Shown: positions 1-5,597 of the stretch, in pieces
Position numbering within the stretch: the stretch's first letter is position 1
Layout: each line of letters starts with the position of its first letter
DNA from: Bacillota bacterium
GTDB taxonomy: Bacteria > Bacillota_I > Bacilli_A > RFN20 > CAG-826
NCBI GenBank assembly: GCA_030831415.1
Contig: JAURLC010000041.1
Span: forward strand, 1-6,769
DNA length: 6,769 nt
Direction: 5' to 3'
The notes under the pieces: generated by a model
The model's database searches: none
What the model was told of the DNA's origin: nothing
What the model saw: only the letters and a program-made list of their open reading frames with translations
Translations under genes and position numbers: made by a program

Positions 1-20
1 CGTCCTTATATTCAAAATTA

Positions 21-115
21 TAATGAAGGTGGATCCTATGGACACGTTCGATGTCGAATTGGAGGTCGATCGAGTAGCCATAGGATCCGATACGAATCCA
101 CCTTAATGAAGGTGG
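21..115. repeat. Compound inverted/direct repeat element downstream of the permease operon
   Basis: A perfect 11-bp inverted repeat, GGATCCTATGG (31-41) and CCATAGGATCC (78-88), encloses a 36-base interior. Outside it AAGGTGG (26-32) can pair with CCACCTT (98-104), giving a longer bulged stem. CCACCTT (98-104) can instead pair with AAGGTGG (109-115) around the loop AATG, so two folds compete for the same bases. TAATGAAGGTGG occurs twice as an exact 12-bp direct repeat (21-32 and 104-115). The interior has a small hairpin, GACA (41-44) with TGTC (52-55), and the palindrome TCGATCGA (66-73). The element begins 12 bases after the stop codon of the minus-strand operon. It may act in transcript 3'-end formation or be a dispersed repeat, but no T-run follows either stem, so an intrinsic terminator is not shown. 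Confidence 0.6.
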
Positions 116-127
116 GAAATTGAAACG

Positions 128-1675
128 TTATTCAGTCGTTGTGACTTTTTTTGTTTCTTTTTCAGAGGGGTCTTTGTAGTAATGGAAGAAAAGCATGACT
201 AAACCAAAGCATACATAACCAATGGATACCGGATTTATCGTGTCGAAACTTGTGGGGAATCCAATGCTTGCAGCATGAATAAACCCAAAGAAGGATAAAC
301 CGGCAGCGACGAAGGAATAAACCGCAGCGCGAAGGAATTTTTTATCAATAATATAAATGCCAATCGCACCAATGAGCATCCCAACAAGAATGTCACCACC
401 CGATAAACGTTGCCATCCTAATAACGGGACCCCGTTATTGGCTAAGGCTGTATAATCGATCGCAGCACCGACAGCCCCTAACGCAGACGTCACTTTTAAG
501 GTAACGAAACCTGCGATTAACGGAATGAAGGATAAGGCGACAGCAGGGAAGTGTTTCTTTTCCGTAACCGCAAACGCTTGTGCAGTAATGACCATACCAA
601 TGTAAACAAGAATCGGTAAAAGAGCCACTAATGGAATCACACTTAAGACTAAGTTAAGTAAACCGGTGAAGGCGAGAACAAGAATCGAAACCCCAGTTAA
701 CCAAGAATAACCAATACGGGCACCGGTGGATTTCCATCCTGGGTGACCAATATAAATGATGGTCGGGAAGGGTGAACCGAGTAACGAACCTGCTAAGGTG
801 GCTAACCCAGGAACGAGCATGGATTTGGTGACGGGATAGTGTTCACCTTCTGCGGCAGCGGATTCTAAGTTGTCTAAGGATTCTAAGAAATCATAAATAG
901 CTAATGGAATAGCAGCCGGTAAGAACGGTGCAATATAACCAAAACCAGCGACTAAGAAACCAAATTGTGGCAAAGGAATATTTAAACCAATCGTCGTAAA
1001 TGCATCCCCTACTTTGGTGGGATCCATATAGCCCGTAACCCAGGCTAATAGGGTACCAACAATAATGGCAAACGCACCTGCAGGAAGTTTAAATGGGAGT
1101 TTCTTTAAGGCAAACCAGCCTCCTAATACAATGGCAAATGACGTCATACCAATGTAAGGCGTGGTGAACATTTCCCCGGCAGGGTTCATCGAAATATAGG
1201 TGATCGCTAACCCGGCTAACGCGCCTAAGAGGGCCGTACGGGGTAAGTACTTATTAATGAACGGACCGATAAATGCCCCGGCAGTCATGATCAACCCTTG
1301 AATAAGGTTCCAAACAACCCCTGCGGCTAAAGCATCTTCCCATTCAGCACCGCCTAAACGGACCACAAGAATGACCCCAAAGGCGACAGCAAAATAATGC
1401 GGAACGGATAATCCATATGGCATTGCTGTCACATTAGGATTATTTGTCTTTTTAGCCAATTGCATGGCGAAGTAGGCTAATGCAAGACCCCCGGCAGAAA
1501 CAGCAATCGCTGTCCCAGGAACGACAATACCAAAGACCAGACTTGTGGGCATTCCTATTAATAGAAGTAACCCAATAGCGGCTAAGAAATTCGTCAAGAC
1601 GTTTGAGAACAGTCCAAAGTAACCATTTAAGTCACCTTTGACCCACCACTTTGCAGAGGTTTGTTGTTGAGCCAT
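128..1675 (-). CDS. NCS2-like nucleobase/purine-type permease, operon gene 3
   Basis: A 515-residue integral membrane protein with roughly a dozen hydrophobic segments, probably a cation-coupled importer in the cytoplasmic membrane. Family signs are an N-terminal GYFGLFSNVLTN stretch (18-29), the loop NVTAMPYGLSVPHYF (81-95), an acidic helix segment DFLESLDNLESAAAEG (262-277) where NCS2 carriers have substrate- and proton-binding acidic residues, and GSPFPTIIYIGHPGW (300-314), which resembles the NCS2 motif before the segment-10 glycine. It is closest in type to the xanthine/uracil/AzgA superfamily, but the TM1 motif is not that of classical UraA or AzgA, so the substrate is open. The start is set by AGGAGG at 1685-1690, 9 bases before the ATG. 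That site lies directly after the upstream hydrolase stop, 15 bp away, so the genes are cotranscribed. The C-terminus is a short charged tail. It is a clear paralogue of the permease at 2343-3878. Confidence is high for the permease class and low for the substrate. Confidence 0.9.
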   Translation of the reverse strand: MAQQQTSAKWWVKGDLNGYFGLFSNVLTNFLAAIGLLLLIGMPTSLVFGIVVPGTAIAVSAGGLALAYFAMQLAKKTNNPNVTAMPYGLSVPHYFAVAFGVILVVRLGGAEWEDALAAGVVWNLIQGLIMTAGAFIGPFINKYLPRTALLGALAGLAITYISMNPAGEMFTTPYIGMTSFAIVLGGWFALKKLPFKLPAGAFAIIVGTLLAWVTGYMDPTKVGDAFTTIGLNIPLPQFGFLVAGFGYIAPFLPAAIPLAIYDFLESLDNLESAAAEGEHYPVTKSMLVPGLATLAGSLLGSPFPTIIYIGHPGWKSTGARIGYSWLTGVSILVLAFTGLLNLVLSVIPLVALLPILVYIGMVITAQAFAVTEKKHFPAVALSFIPLIAGFVTLKVTSALGAVGAAIDYTALANNGVPLLGWQRLSGGDILVGMLIGAIGIYIIDKKFLRAAVYSFVAAGLSFFGFIHAASIGFPTSFDTINPVSIGYVCFGLVMLFFHYYKDPSEKETKKVTTTE

Positions 1676-1684
1676 GTAAATTTT

Positions 1685-1690
1685 CCTCCT
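1685..1690 (-). promoter_or_regulatory. Ribosome binding site AGGAGG for the downstream permease
   Basis: AGGAGG on the minus strand sits 9 bases before the ATG at 1675 and directly abuts the hydrolase stop codon (1691-1693). The fit supports this start and tightly linked translation of the two genes. Confidence 0.8.
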
Positions 1691-2350
1691 TTACTTTAAG
1701 CTCTTAAGAAATGCATTGGCGGATGTTGTCCAACCAAAGATTCCACCTTGTTGATTGACCATACGAATCGCCGCTTCTTGATCACGAGGATCAAACGCAG
1801 CGGTTCCGTCTTCTAACATTAAACATTCGTAACCACGGTCATTGGCTTCACGAATGGTGGTGTGAACACACACATGGGTGGTAACACCACAAACGATAAG
1901 GGATTCAATCCCTTTCTTTTTTAAAATAGATTGCAAACGTGTTTTATAAAAAGCACCTTTTCCGGGTTTATCGATGACGATTTCACCTTTCATCGGTTGT
2001 AATTCATCGACGATATCATGACCATATTCGCCACGAACGAGTATGCGACCCATGGGACCTTTTTTCCCAATTGAATCACTTCGACGTAATTTTGCGGGTT
2101 CTAAGTCTGATAAATCAGGCTTGTGACCTTCGCGTGTATGGATAATTGTCATATGATGTTTTCGTGCTTCTTCTAATACTTTTTGTACGGTAGGGATAAT
2201 CGATTTGGTTGGAGTAATATCATTTCCTAACGCTTCTCCAAAACCACCCGGGGCACAAAAATCACGTTGCATATCAATGATGACTAGCGCCGTTTTGTTT
2301 GGATCATAATCAAACTCGAACGGTTTTGCATCGACGACATTTTTACGCAT
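1691..2350 (-). CDS. Cysteine hydrolase, isochorismatase-like superfamily, biuret hydrolase/RutB type
   Basis: A 219-residue soluble enzyme, probably an amidohydrolase that cleaves a C-N bond in a small urea-like or amide substrate and releases ammonia. The catalytic triad is visible: Asp26 in VIIDMQRDF (23-31), Lys128 in IDKPGKGAF (126-134) and Cys161 in GVTTHVCVHTT (155-165). Lys and Cys are 33 residues apart, as I recall for RutB (K133/C166) and Rhizobium biuret hydrolase (K142/C175). Gln201 in QQGGIFGW (200-207) lies 40 residues after Cys, where biuret hydrolase has its substrate-binding Gln215. HTREGHKPDLSDL (71-83) and REANDRGYECLMLED (167-181) also resemble biuret hydrolase as I remember it. 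Length is normal for the family. The start codon overlaps the preceding permease stop by 8 bp, with AGGAGG at 2362-2367 inside that gene. Alternatives are ureidoacrylate hydrolase, N-carbamoylsarcosine-type amidase, or a triuret or other urea-derivative hydrolase. The family call is firm and the substrate is inferred. Confidence 0.9.
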   Translation of the reverse strand: MRKNVVDAKPFEFDYDPNKTALVIIDMQRDFCAPGGFGEALGNDITPTKSIIPTVQKVLEEARKHHMTIIHTREGHKPDLSDLEPAKLRRSDSIGKKGPMGRILVRGEYGHDIVDELQPMKGEIVIDKPGKGAFYKTRLQSILKKKGIESLIVCGVTTHVCVHTTIREANDRGYECLMLEDGTAAFDPRDQEAAIRMVNQQGGIFGWTTSANAFLKSLK

Positions 2351-3878
2351 GATTTGGCTTTCCTCCTTTCTTGGTTAGTTTGTCAAACAGACCTACGTGG
2401 TATCCGATTAAGAGGATACCTACTAACACATAACCGAGGGTCATTCCAGGATTGGGTAATAAGCCAACCGACGTGGTGGAATGAATCACGCCAAAGACCG
2501 TTAAAAATGCAGCGATAAACGAAGTAATCGCTGCATGCATAAATTTCTTATCAATAATAAACGCGGTAATCGATCCTAAAATCATCCCCACCACAATCGC
2601 ACCAGCCCCTAATGCGGCAGCTCCTAAATAATTAATCCCTGCATCCGTTAACACTTGATTGCCAACGGTGAGCGCATCGGTTCCTGCTGCTCCTAACGCG
2701 GTATCCATTGCATGTTGTGTCCATTCTGATAACCATGGAATCATGGCAATGACTGCGGCGGGTGCATACTTGAGATCAGAGGATGTAAACGCTTGAGTAG
2801 TAATTACGACACCAATATAAAGCAAAATGGGATATAAAGCCGGTAAAGGAACGATGTTTAATAGCACAGGGACAATCCCTAAACTTGTCATGAGTAAGAC
2901 ACCAAATCCTGTGGCGGCAGCATACCCTACACGAGCACCCGCTTCTTTCCATCCGGGATGTCCTATGAAGACGGCCGTAGGGAATGGTGATCCAAACGCG
3001 ACCCCGATTAGTGAGGTCAAACCATCCGCTGCAAGGGCTTCACGTGTGCTGTAATCATCCCCTGCAGCTGCAGCGGATTCGACATTATCAATCGTTTCTA
3101 AAAAGTTGTAGATGCCAAGAGGAATAGCTGCAATAATAACAGGTGCAACGGATTCTAACCCTGTTTGATTAAAGAGTTCATCTATTGCGAGCTGAGGAAG
3201 ATAAACCCCCAAGTTTGAAAAAGAATTGAATAAGGCATCCAAAGACATGTAGCCACTAATCCAGCCAATGATAACGCCCAAAATAATCGCCACTAGTCCG
3301 ACAGGGAGATTAAAAGGCATTCTGATTTTGCCAATGAAACCAAGCAAGACAACCGCAAGTGAAATTAAACCAATGTAAGGTACATAAAAAACACTAAAAG
3401 CAGGATTGAGCGCGATATAGGTTATCGATACACCTGCTAACGCCCCAAGCATGGCAGATCGTGGTAACAGTTTGCGAATTTGCATCCCTATACCTACACC
3501 GAGAATTTCTATAAGACCTTCGACTGCTGCCCAAATTAAACCAGCAGACCAGGCAAGGGTGGCATCATTGGTTGTCCAGTAAACAGGACCAATGACGGCA
3601 AAAACAATTAAAAACATATGGGGGACACTGGATCCCGAGGGTAAGGCCGTGACATCCGTTCGTCCGGTTTTCTTTGCCAAACGATATGCCATCCATGTGT
3701 AATAAAGGCTTGCCAAGAAGATTGATAATCCTACCGCAGGCAAAATCCGACCGTACACAAATGCATCTGGTAAACCTACAACAAAACTTAACAAGACTGC
3801 CATCGTAAGGATGTTTGTTAAATTATTCGTAAACAATCCAAAGAAACCATTCCAATCACTCTTGATCCATAGTTTCAT
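2343..3878 (-). CDS. NCS2-like nucleobase/purine-type permease, operon gene 1
   Basis: A 511-residue polytopic membrane protein, paralogous along its length to the permease at 128-1675. Shared motifs (numbered from the ATG at 3878) are WIKSDWNGFFGLFTNNLTN near the N-terminus, DVTALPSGSSVPHMF, LPRSAMLGALAGVSITYIALNP, NFLETIDNVESAAAAG (258-273) and GSPFPTAVFIGHPGW (296-310). Role: probable importer of a nucleobase-like or urea-like nitrogen compound, inferred from its family and its place beside the hydrolase and PucR. I place the start at 3878, not at the upstream in-frame ATG at 3905. GGAGGT (3886-3891) is ideally spaced 7 bases before it, and the paralogue aligns from this point. The longer form would only add nine residues over a probable promoter. 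It differs from the paralogue at loop and helix positions, for example SGSS for YGLS and NFLE for DFLE, so the two may carry different substrates. The 3' end overlaps the hydrolase by 8 bp. Confidence 0.9.
   Translation of the reverse strand: MKLWIKSDWNGFFGLFTNNLTNILTMAVLLSFVVGLPDAFVYGRILPAVGLSIFLASLYYTWMAYRLAKKTGRTDVTALPSGSSVPHMFLIVFAVIGPVYWTTNDATLAWSAGLIWAAVEGLIEILGVGIGMQIRKLLPRSAMLGALAGVSITYIALNPAFSVFYVPYIGLISLAVVLLGFIGKIRMPFNLPVGLVAIILGVIIGWISGYMSLDALFNSFSNLGVYLPQLAIDELFNQTGLESVAPVIIAAIPLGIYNFLETIDNVESAAAAGDDYSTREALAADGLTSLIGVAFGSPFPTAVFIGHPGWKEAGARVGYAAATGFGVLLMTSLGIVPVLLNIVPLPALYPILLYIGVVITTQAFTSSDLKYAPAAVIAMIPWLSEWTQHAMDTALGAAGTDALTVGNQVLTDAGINYLGAAALGAGAIVVGMILGSITAFIIDKKFMHAAITSFIAAFLTVFGVIHSTTSVGLLPNPGMTLGYVLVGILLIGYHVGLFDKLTKKGGKPNHA
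2362..2367 (-). promoter_or_regulatory. Ribosome binding site AGGAGG for the cysteine hydrolase
   Basis: AGGAGG within AAAGGAGGAAAG on the minus strand lies 11 bases before the hydrolase ATG (2350), inside the 3' end of the upstream permease gene. It supports translation of the hydrolase from an overlapping start. Confidence 0.7.
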
Positions 3879-3885
3879 GTGTAAG

Positions 3886-3891
3886 ACCTCC
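3886..3891 (-). promoter_or_regulatory. Ribosome binding site GGAGGT deciding the permease start
   Basis: GGAGGT on the minus strand is 7 bases from the ATG at 3878. The alternative in-frame ATG at 3905 has no such site upstream, so this element decides the start of the first operon gene. Confidence 0.8.
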
Positions 3892-3900
3892 GTATAAACT

Positions 3901-3906
3901 ATCATA
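3901..3906 (-). promoter_or_regulatory. Possible -10 box (TATGAT) of the permease-hydrolase operon
   Basis: TATGAT matches five of six bases of TATAAT and would start RNA near 3894, leaving a leader of about 16 bases that still contains GGAGGT. No good -35 box is seen 16-19 bases upstream. An alternative -10, TGTAAT (3923-3928), lies within the palindrome. In either case the palindrome at 3913-3930 would overlap the promoter. Position judged by eye only. Confidence 0.35.
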
Positions 3907-3912
3907 GTTTGA

Positions 3913-3930
3913 AATGTAAGCGATTACATT
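3913..3930. promoter_or_regulatory. Palindromic operator matching the CcpA cre consensus
   Basis: AATGTAA (3913-3919) and TTACATT (3924-3930) are perfect 7-bp inverted arms around GCGA. The core TGTAAGCGATTACA (3915-3928) fits the catabolite-responsive element consensus TGWAANCGNTNNCA at every fixed position. It lies about 37-50 bases upstream of the permease ATG, over or next to its likely promoter, where CcpA would repress. It is also 40-53 bases upstream of the pucR -10 box. Alternatively it may be the binding site of the divergent PucR protein or another LacI-type regulator. The TnrA/GlnR box has 7 bases between its half-sites and this has 4, so it does not fit. Confidence 0.6.
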
Positions 3931-3967
3931 ATTAAAAATAAACAATTAAAATATTATTCTATTGTTA

Positions 3968-3973
3968 TATAAT
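3968..3973 (+). promoter_or_regulatory. Probable -10 box (TATAAT) of the PucR-family gene
   Basis: An exact TATAAT lies 9 bases before the ATG at 3983 in an A+T-rich stretch. RNA would begin near 3980, only a few bases before that ATG, which would make the message almost leaderless. The expected -35 position (about 3945-3950, ATTAAA) is a poor match to TTGACA, so the promoter may need an activator, for example PucR itself. Confidence 0.45.
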
Positions 3974-3982
3974 GACATTACG

Positions 3983-5530
3983 ATGATTACCTTAAACCAA
4001 CTTCTTCAACGGCATATCTTTGATCAATTTGATTTATTAACCGCAAAACATGCCCTAGAAAGAGAAGTAAAACATATCTCCCTTCTAGAAACTCCGGATT
4101 TTAAAAAGTATCTTATTCCCAAATCATTAATTCTCACCACACTTTATCCCATTAAAAGTGATGTCAGCTTGTTTGAAAATTTACTGGACGTCCTTCTCGA
4201 TAAGGATGTTTCAGGATTAGTCATTAAATTAAAACGTTATGTAGATGTCATCCCACCTTCCATACTTGAACGTGCCGAAAAACTAGGTTTACCTATCATT
4301 AGTTTGACATATGACGCAAATCTTTCCACCTTGTCCTCTCGTATTTTGAATGAAATTGCCTTAGACAGTTTACGTTCTTTATCGTCCTCTTCCATGTATT
4401 TAGATTGGGTTCAACGCTTAGATGAAGATCCATCGATTGAAACCATTCTTGCACTGAAAAAACAAATGAATGATGTCACCTTTTCTATTTTTGATCATGA
4501 TAAAAACGAACGCTACGATGCTTCTCCAGAATGGAGTGACTTTGCTGAAAAAATATTTTTCGAAGCTGAATTCTACAACAAAATGGATGATTTTTTTGTG
4601 GTGAAAGACGTAATTCATTTATCCAATAAGCATTTATTTACCGTGATCCTTTATTCCAAAGAAGATCAGCAAGGCCTGCTTTATTACTATTCCGAAATGA
4701 TTAAAATGATGCTTGTTTTTCTTTATCAACGAAAACAAGAACAATCTTTGCAACAAAACCAATTTCTACTCGAACTCATTTCAAGTTCACATATCCTTGA
4801 AGGAAGGGAACAAGAATTTAAGAAAAAAATAGAGCTTTATCACTGGGATGTTCATTTTCCGTTAACCATGGTTTTAGTCCATTTAGAACTTTCCAATTCA
4901 AAAAAATATGACGTAAAAATTGAATCAATCCGCCAAATTTTCATGAATCATTTTAATTTTGAAAAAAAACAAATTCGATACTTACAATTGAATCAAAATA
5001 TCGTTTTTTTATTTTCCCAACCGGTAGGAATTTCTATTGAACTTAAGCTCCGTCATATTATTAGTGAGTTTGAGAAATTTAATCAAGGTCAGTGGATGAA
5101 AATAGCCTATACAGAAAAACTAGAATCCTTAGCCGCCATTTCGAAGTCTTATGCCACTTTACTTCGAGGGATGACCTTAATCTTAGAACATCGTACACGT
5201 GAAAAAATATTCAATGATCAATCGGTGAAAATGCTTGGGTTGCTCTCCAATATTTCTCAAGCAGATTTACAAGACTATGTTCAAACCTCTCTTCATGAAG
5301 TACTCCAATATGAAAAAAAACACGGTGTCCCTCTTCTTGACACCATGTATGCCTTAATCAATCATCAATTTAACTTAAAAACAACCGCCGAAGAATTATT
5401 TATTCATTACAATACTCTCCGTCACCGTATTCAAATTCTTGAAAACTTGGGATTTGCACGGAAAGATTTAAAGAATAACCACTTTGATTTAATCTTCGCA
5501 ATTTACCTTGCGAAGAATTTAAGTCTTTAA
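3983..5530 (+). CDS. PucR-family transcriptional regulator
   Basis: A 515-residue cytoplasmic DNA-binding regulator. Residues about 1-120 are a PucR-type N-terminal sensing domain: ISLLETPDF, then KSLILTT, GLVIKLKRYVDVIPPSIL and AEKLGLPIISL, the usual order of that domain. A middle region of about 200 residues ends in a divergent CdaR/GGDEF-like part. The C-terminal 70-80 residues (LLDTMYALINHQFN, then TAEELFIHYNTLRHRIQILENLG, here split for length) are the HTH_30 domain typical of PucR and CdaR proteins. Such proteins usually control purine, allantoin or other nitrogen-compound catabolism in response to a metabolite, so this is the likely regulator of the divergent permease-hydrolase operon. 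I chose the ATG at 3983 because PucR proteins usually begin with a MITLNQLL-like segment. The TTG at 3962 would add seven residues upstream of the -10 box. Neither start has a Shine-Dalgarno sequence. The gene is visibly more A+T-rich than the operon. The exact effector is unknown. Confidence 0.88.
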   Translation: MITLNQLLQRHIFDQFDLLTAKHALEREVKHISLLETPDFKKYLIPKSLILTTLYPIKSDVSLFENLLDVLLDKDVSGLVIKLKRYVDVIPPSILERAEKLGLPIISLTYDANLSTLSSRILNEIALDSLRSLSSSSMYLDWVQRLDEDPSIETILALKKQMNDVTFSIFDHDKNERYDASPEWSDFAEKIFFEAEFYNKMDDFFVVKDVIHLSNKHLFTVILYSKEDQQGLLYYYSEMIKMMLVFLYQRKQEQSLQQNQFLLELISSSHILEGREQEFKKKIELYHWDVHFPLTMVLVHLELSNSKKYDVKIESIRQIFMNHFNFEKKQIRYLQLNQNIVFLFSQPVGISIELKLRHIISEFEKFNQGQWMKIAYTEKLESLAAISKSYATLLRGMTLILEHRTREKIFNDQSVKMLGLLSNISQADLQDYVQTSLHEVLQYEKKHGVPLLDTMYALINHQFNLKTTAEELFIHYNTLRHRIQILENLGFARKDLKNNHFDLIFAIYLAKNLSL

Positions 5531-5531
5531 T

Positions 5532-5569
5532 TTTATTCGCGATTTTTTACTGGTAATATCGTGAATAAA
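5532..5569. promoter_or_regulatory. 12-bp inverted repeat between pucR-like gene and ABC transporter
   Basis: TTTATTCGCGAT (5532-5543) pairs with ATCGTGAATAAA (5558-5569) over 12 bp with one G-U pair, around a 14-base interior that itself contains TTAC/GTAA. It starts two bases after the PucR stop codon and ends just before the -10-like box at 5573. It could be a transcript-ending stem-loop, but no T-run follows on the plus strand. It could also be an operator for the ABC transporter promoter. Confidence 0.5.
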
Positions 5570-5572
5570 GCA

Positions 5573-5578
5573 TATAAT
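5573..5578 (+). promoter_or_regulatory. Possible -10 box (TATAAT) of the ABC transporter gene
   Basis: An exact TATAAT lies 19 bases before the ATG at 5598. RNA would start near 5585, leaving about 13 leader bases with no Shine-Dalgarno sequence. No convincing -35 box is seen at normal spacing, where the inverted repeat 5532-5569 lies instead. Confidence 0.4.
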
Positions 5579-5597
5579 TACGTGTTGTTAACGCACA

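Noticed and set aside
31..88. Possible tRNA or small structured RNA, because of a GTTCGA loop and flanking stems
   Set aside because: The stems and loop sizes do not make a cloverleaf: there is no seven-base acceptor stem and no anticodon arm. It is better described as a repeat element.
98..115. Intrinsic terminator for the minus-strand operon
   Set aside because: A 7-bp stem with a 4-base loop is well placed 12 bases after the stop codon, but no U-run follows it on the minus strand, so I list it only as part of the repeat.
2827..3054. Plus-strand open frame of 75 codons
   Set aside because: It lies wholly antisense to the first permease gene, has no ribosome binding site and no recognisable protein features.
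3915..3928. TnrA/GlnR nitrogen-control box
   Set aside because: The half-sites TGTNA and TNACA are present but are 4 bases apart, while the TnrA/GlnR box needs 7. The cre consensus fits better.
4418..4618. Minus-strand open frame of 66 codons
   Set aside because: Antisense shadow inside the PucR-family gene, with low-complexity content and no start signal.
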